11,401 bases of DNA, from NCBI GenBank assembly GCA_023389545.1, contig JAEWEI010000369.1, positions 1 through 11,401 on the forward strand. Direction: 5' to 3'. Source of the DNA: Actinomycetes bacterium. Lineage in GTDB: Bacteria > Actinomycetota > Actinomycetes > Actinomycetales > Cellulomonadaceae. Shown here one piece after another: positions 8,792-11,401 of this stretch; the stretch's first letter is position 1; every line of letters starts with the position of its first letter. The translations under genes and the position numbers were made by a program. Below the pieces are notes generated by a model, which saw only the letters and a program-made list of their open reading frames with translations, searched no databases and had not been told where the DNA came from.

Positions 8792-9949
8792 ATGACGGAC
8801 GAGGGAGCTGAGGGACGCGTGGGCAATCGCGAGGGTGTGCGGTCGGTGCTGCTGGCAGGCGGTGGCACGGCAGGGCACGTCAACCCGTTGCTCGCCGTCG
8901 CCGAGGAGCTGCGCCGGCGCGACCCGCAGATCCGGCTCACGGTGCTCGGCACCGAGTCGGGGCTCGAGTCGCGGCTGGTCCCCGAGCGCGGCCTCCCGCT
9001 GGCCTTCGTGCCGCGCGTGCCGCTGCCGCGGCGCCCGACGGCCGAGTGGGCCATGCTGCCGGCCCGGCTCCGTGACGCGGTGCGCACCGCCGGCGAGGTG
9101 ATCGACGAGACCGGCGCCCAGGTGGTCATCGGATTCGGTGGGTACGTCTCCACCCCGGCCTACCTGGCGGCGCGCGCCCGGCACGTGCCGGTGGTCGTCC
9201 ATGAGCAGAATGCCCGCGCGGGCCTGGCGAACCGGCTCGGCGCACGCTGGGCTGCCGACGTCGCCGTGACGTTCCCCGGCACCGCGCTGCCGAACGCCCA
9301 GGTCACGGGCCTGCCGCTGCGGCCCGAGATTGCGGCCCTCGTCGCCGACCGCGCGCGGGATGCCGCCGCGACGCGGGTCGCCGCAGCCGGACGGCTGGGA
9401 CTGGACCCGGAGCGGACGACGCTTGTCGTCACCGGCGGCTCGCTGGGCGCCCTGAGCCTGAACCGTGCGATGGTCCGTGTCGCCGCCGAGCTGCTGGCCG
9501 CAGGGGTGCAGGTGCTGCACCTGGCCGGCGCCGGCAAGGGCGACGAGGTGCGCGAGGCGGTCGCGCCGCTGCCCGGCGGCGAGCGGTACCACGTGCACGA
9601 GTACCTCTCGGAGATGCAGCACGCGCTGGCAGTCGCCGACGTCGTGGTCGGTCGGTCGGGCGCGGGCACGGTCAGCGAGCTCGCCGCCCTCGGACTGCCA
9701 GCCGTCTACGTGCCGCTCCCGGTGGGCAACGGCGAGCAGCGGCTCAACGCGGCGCCAGTGGTCGCCGCTGGCGGCGGGCTGCTCGTCGCCGACGCCGACC
9801 TGACGCCGGAATGGCTCACGGAGCACCTGTTCCCGATGCTGGTCGGCGATGACGCGGCGGGCTCGCGGGAGCGGATGGGGGAGGCGGCCGCGGCTGTCGG
9901 CGTGCGGGACGGGGCGGCGCGGGTCGCCGACCTGGTCGAGGCGCACCTT
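8792..9949 (+). other. murG: MurG domain of the fusion (GT28 family, GT-B fold)
   Basis: Approximate extent of the N-terminal enzyme. It transfers GlcNAc from UDP-GlcNAc to lipid I. The two Gly-rich loops of the family are intact (GGGTAGH and GGSLGA), as is the UDP-GlcNAc site (GRSGAGT, E296, GNGEQ). It ends in the usual C-terminal helix (AARVADLVEAHL) where a stand-alone MurG would stop. Listed separately so that a reader expecting a separate murG gene can find it; it has no stop codon of its own. Confidence 0.9.
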
Positions 9950-11401
9950 CCGCCGGCGCAGGACGAGGGGCTGGCCGGCCTCGGCCGCGTCCACCTCATC
10001 GGCATCGGCGGGGCGGGCATGTCGGCTGTCGCGGGCTTGCTCGTGGCGGCTGGCGTCCCCGTGAGCGGCTCGGACGCCAAGGACGGCCCGGCGCTCGAGG
10101 GCCTGCGCGCGGCCGGCGCGGCAGTGTGGGTGGGGCACGACGCCGCGCAGGTGGAGGACGCCGACACGGTGGTCGTCTCCACCGCCGTGCGCGAGACGAA
10201 CCCCGAGCTGGCCCGCGCGCGCGAGCGGGGGGTGCGGGTGCTGCACCGCTCCGAGGCGCTGGCCGCGCTCATGCGGGGACGCGAGGCGATCGCCGTCGCG
10301 GGCGCGCACGGCAAGACGACGACGTCGGCGATGATCGCCACCGCGCTCGTGCACGCGGGTCTCGACCCGTCGTTCGCCATCGGCGGCGACGTGCTCTCCG
10401 ATGCCGGCCCCCTGGGCGGCAGCCGCACCGGCGCCGGCCCGGCGTTCGTGGCCGAGGCCGACGAGTCCGACGGCTCCTTCCTGGCGTACGCGCCGCGCAT
10501 CGCCGTCGTCACGAACGTCGAGCCGGACCACCTGGACCACTACGGCACCCGCGAGGCATTCGAGGAGGCGTTCGTCGCGTTCACCGGCCGGATCCAGGAT
10601 GGCGGGCTGCTGGTGGCGTGCGCCGACGACGCCGGCGCGGCCGAGCTGGTCAGCCGGGTGCGGGCGGACCTCGCCACCCGGGGCGTGGACGTCGTGACCT
10701 ACGGCCGGGACCCGGGCGCCGATGTGGTGGTCCCGTCGGTGGCCGCCCACGACGGCGCCTGGCAGGTCGAGTTGCGATCTTCCGACCCGACCATCGGCGA
10801 CGCCGTGCTGCGACTGACAGTGCCGGGAGAGCACAACGCCCTCAACGCCGCTGCCGCGTTCGTGGCGGCGCGCCGCGCGGGCGCGACGACGACGCAGGCG
10901 GTCGAGGGACTGGCCGGGTTCCGCGGGACCGGGCGCCGGTTCGAGGAGCGGGGCGTGGAGGCGGGGGTGCGGGTCGTCGACGACTACGCGCACCACCCGA
11001 CGGAGGTGGCCGCGCTGCTGCGGGCCGCGCGCACGGTCGTGGGCGACGGCCGGGTGCTCGTGGTGTTCCAGCCGCACCTGTACTCGCGCACCCGCGCCTT
11101 CGCAGCGGAGTTCGGCCGCGCCCTCGACCTCGCGGACGTGGTCGTGGTGACAGACGTGTACGCGGCGCGCGAGGACCCGGACCCGACGGTCACGGGCCTG
11201 CTCGTGGCGGACGCCGTGCCGACGCCCGGTCGCGCGCAGTTCGTCCCCGATCGTCACGAGGCGGCTCGCGGGCTCGCGGCGCGGGCCCGTGCGGGAGACC
11301 TCGTGCTGACAGTGGGGGCGGGCGACGTGACTGAGCTCGGCGCCGTGGTGCTTGCCGCGCTGGCAGAACGCGACGCGTCAGCGCCGGGCGCGCCCGGCGC
11401 C
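8792..11401 (+). CDS. murG-murC: MurG-MurC fusion: lipid II-forming GlcNAc transferase joined to UDP-MurNAc : L-Ala ligase (3' open)
   Basis: One uninterrupted frame encodes a complete MurG followed by an essentially complete MurC. I translated it codon by codon and found no stop from 8792 to the window end (870 codons). MurG part: GGGTAGH 23-29, HEQNA 137-141, GGSLGA 215-220, GRSGAGT 287-293, E296, and GNGEQ ending at Q316. MurC part: GIGGAGM 404-410, P-loop GAHGKTTT 504-511, EADESDG 555-561, NVEPDHLDHY from 575, GEHN 679-682, DDYAHHP 730-736, FQPHLYSRT 759-767 and GAGDVTELG 842-850. The join lies in EAHLPPAQDEGLAGLGRVH (about residues 381-399), with no ATG/GTG/TTG codon there. MurG makes lipid II at the inner membrane face; MurC performs the first ligation in the cytoplasm. 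The start is uncertain: the frame also offers GTG at 8759, 8771, 8819 and 8837. The GTG at 8819 has the better Shine-Dalgarno spacing (GGAG, 11 nt). The C-terminus runs past the window. Confidence 0.9.
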   Translation, partial: MTDEGAEGRVGNREGVRSVLLAGGGTAGHVNPLLAVAEELRRRDPQIRLTVLGTESGLESRLVPERGLPLAFVPRVPLPRRPTAEWAMLPARLRDAVRTAGEVIDETGAQVVIGFGGYVSTPAYLAARARHVPVVVHEQNARAGLANRLGARWAADVAVTFPGTALPNAQVTGLPLRPEIAALVADRARDAAATRVAAAGRLGLDPERTTLVVTGGSLGALSLNRAMVRVAAELLAAGVQVLHLAGAGKGDEVREAVAPLPGGERYHVHEYLSEMQHALAVADVVVGRSGAGTVSELAALGLPAVYVPLPVGNGEQRLNAAPVVAAGGGLLVADADLTPEWLTEHLFPMLVGDDAAGSRERMGEAAAAVGVRDGAARVADLVEAHLPPAQDEGLAGLGRVHLIGIGGAGMSAVAGLLVAAGVPVSGSDAKDGPALEGLRAAGAAVWVGHDAAQVEDADTVVVSTAVRETNPELARARERGVRVLHRSEALAALMRGREAIAVAGAHGKTTTSAMIATALVHAGLDPSFAIGGDVLSDAGPLGGSRTGAGPAFVAEADESDGSFLAYAPRIAVVTNVEPDHLDHYGTREAFEEAFVAFTGRIQDGGLLVACADDAGAAELVSRVRADLATRGVDVVTYGRDPGADVVVPSVAAHDGAWQVELRSSDPTIGDAVLRLTVPGEHNALNAAAAFVAARRAGATTTQAVEGLAGFRGTGRRFEERGVEAGVRVVDDYAHHPTEVAALLRAARTVVGDGRVLVVFQPHLYSRTRAFAAEFGRALDLADVVVVTDVYAAREDPDPTVTGLLVADAVPTPGRAQFVPDRHEAARGLAARARAGDLVLTVGAGDVTELGAVVLAALAERDASAPGAPGA
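9971..11401 (+). other. murC: MurC domain of the fusion (UDP-MurNAc : L-alanine ligase)
   Basis: Approximate extent of the C-terminal enzyme, which adds L-Ala to UDP-MurNAc with ATP. The N-terminal UDP-binding Rossmann domain (LGRVHLIGIGGAGM), central ATPase domain (GAHGKTTT, EADESDG) and C-terminal domain (DDYAHHP, FQPHLYSRT, GAGDVTELG) are all present, so the ligase itself looks complete. It is followed by an Ala/Pro/Gly-rich tail that runs off the window. It has no canonical start codon; a CTG at 9971 stands where one would be expected. Confidence 0.9.

Noticed and set aside
9875..9904. ATG at 9875 or GTG at 9902 as an independent murC start inside the end of murG.
   Set aside because: Both fall within conserved C-terminal MurG sequence and lack a well-placed ribosome binding site. 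Since the upstream frame has no stop, they would not remove the fusion in any case.
8783..11257. An 824-codon open frame on the - strand opposite the murG-murC frame, and similar long - strand frames at 553-2307, 1736-3403, 3367-4668 and 5004-6020.
   Set aside because: They lie opposite genes with every family motif intact, and translate to Arg/Ala/Gly/His-rich low-complexity protein with no recognisable domain. Long antisense frames are expected at this GC content.
1..11401. A hidden defence system, mobile element, CRISPR array or RNA gene.
   Set aside because: The window is filled end to end by recognisable dcw genes, with no gap over 79 nt and no repeats or foreign-looking composition.

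Overview
The window is 11.4 kb of very GC-rich DNA. It is packed on the + strand with one block of the division and cell-wall (dcw) cluster: ftsI (5' partial), murE, murF, mraY, murD, ftsW, then a single reading frame holding murG and murC. Gene order, strong third-position G/C bias, GTG starts and the protein styles (for example GNGEQ in MurG and the MraY and FtsW loop sequences) point to a high-GC actinobacterium. Micrococcales, possibly near Cellulomonadaceae or Promicromonosporaceae, is my guess. There is no rRNA or other marker to fix the genus.

Layout: 1-1812 is FtsI, whose N-terminus lies upstream of the window. 1813-1891 is the only sizeable gap (79 nt); it ends in a TAGATT box six bases before the murE ATG, with no Shine-Dalgarno sequence, which looks like a leaderless internal promoter. 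From 1892 on, the genes are nearly gapless. murE/murF overlap by GTGA, murF/mraY by ATGA, and mraY/murD share one base in TGATG. ftsW begins 8 nt after murD. The murG reading frame is open from before the end of ftsW.

The genes cover most of lipid II synthesis and septal polymerisation. MurC, MurD, MurE and MurF build UDP-MurNAc-pentapeptide. MraY loads it onto undecaprenyl phosphate (lipid I) and MurG adds GlcNAc (lipid II). FtsW polymerises the glycan and FtsI crosslinks it at the septum.

The most notable feature is at the 3' end. MurG and MurC are encoded in one uninterrupted frame (8792 to the window end, 870 codons visible). There is no stop at the MurG C-terminus and no ATG, GTG or TTG at the MurC N-terminus, so the window predicts a natural MurG-MurC fusion joining the last cytoplasmic glycosyl transfer to the first amino-acid ligation. 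A CTG with a well-spaced AGGA sits exactly where a MurC start would be expected, and may be a decayed or still-used start. Apart from this fusion the region is a conventional dcw operon; I see no mobile element, CRISPR, RNA gene or repeat array.
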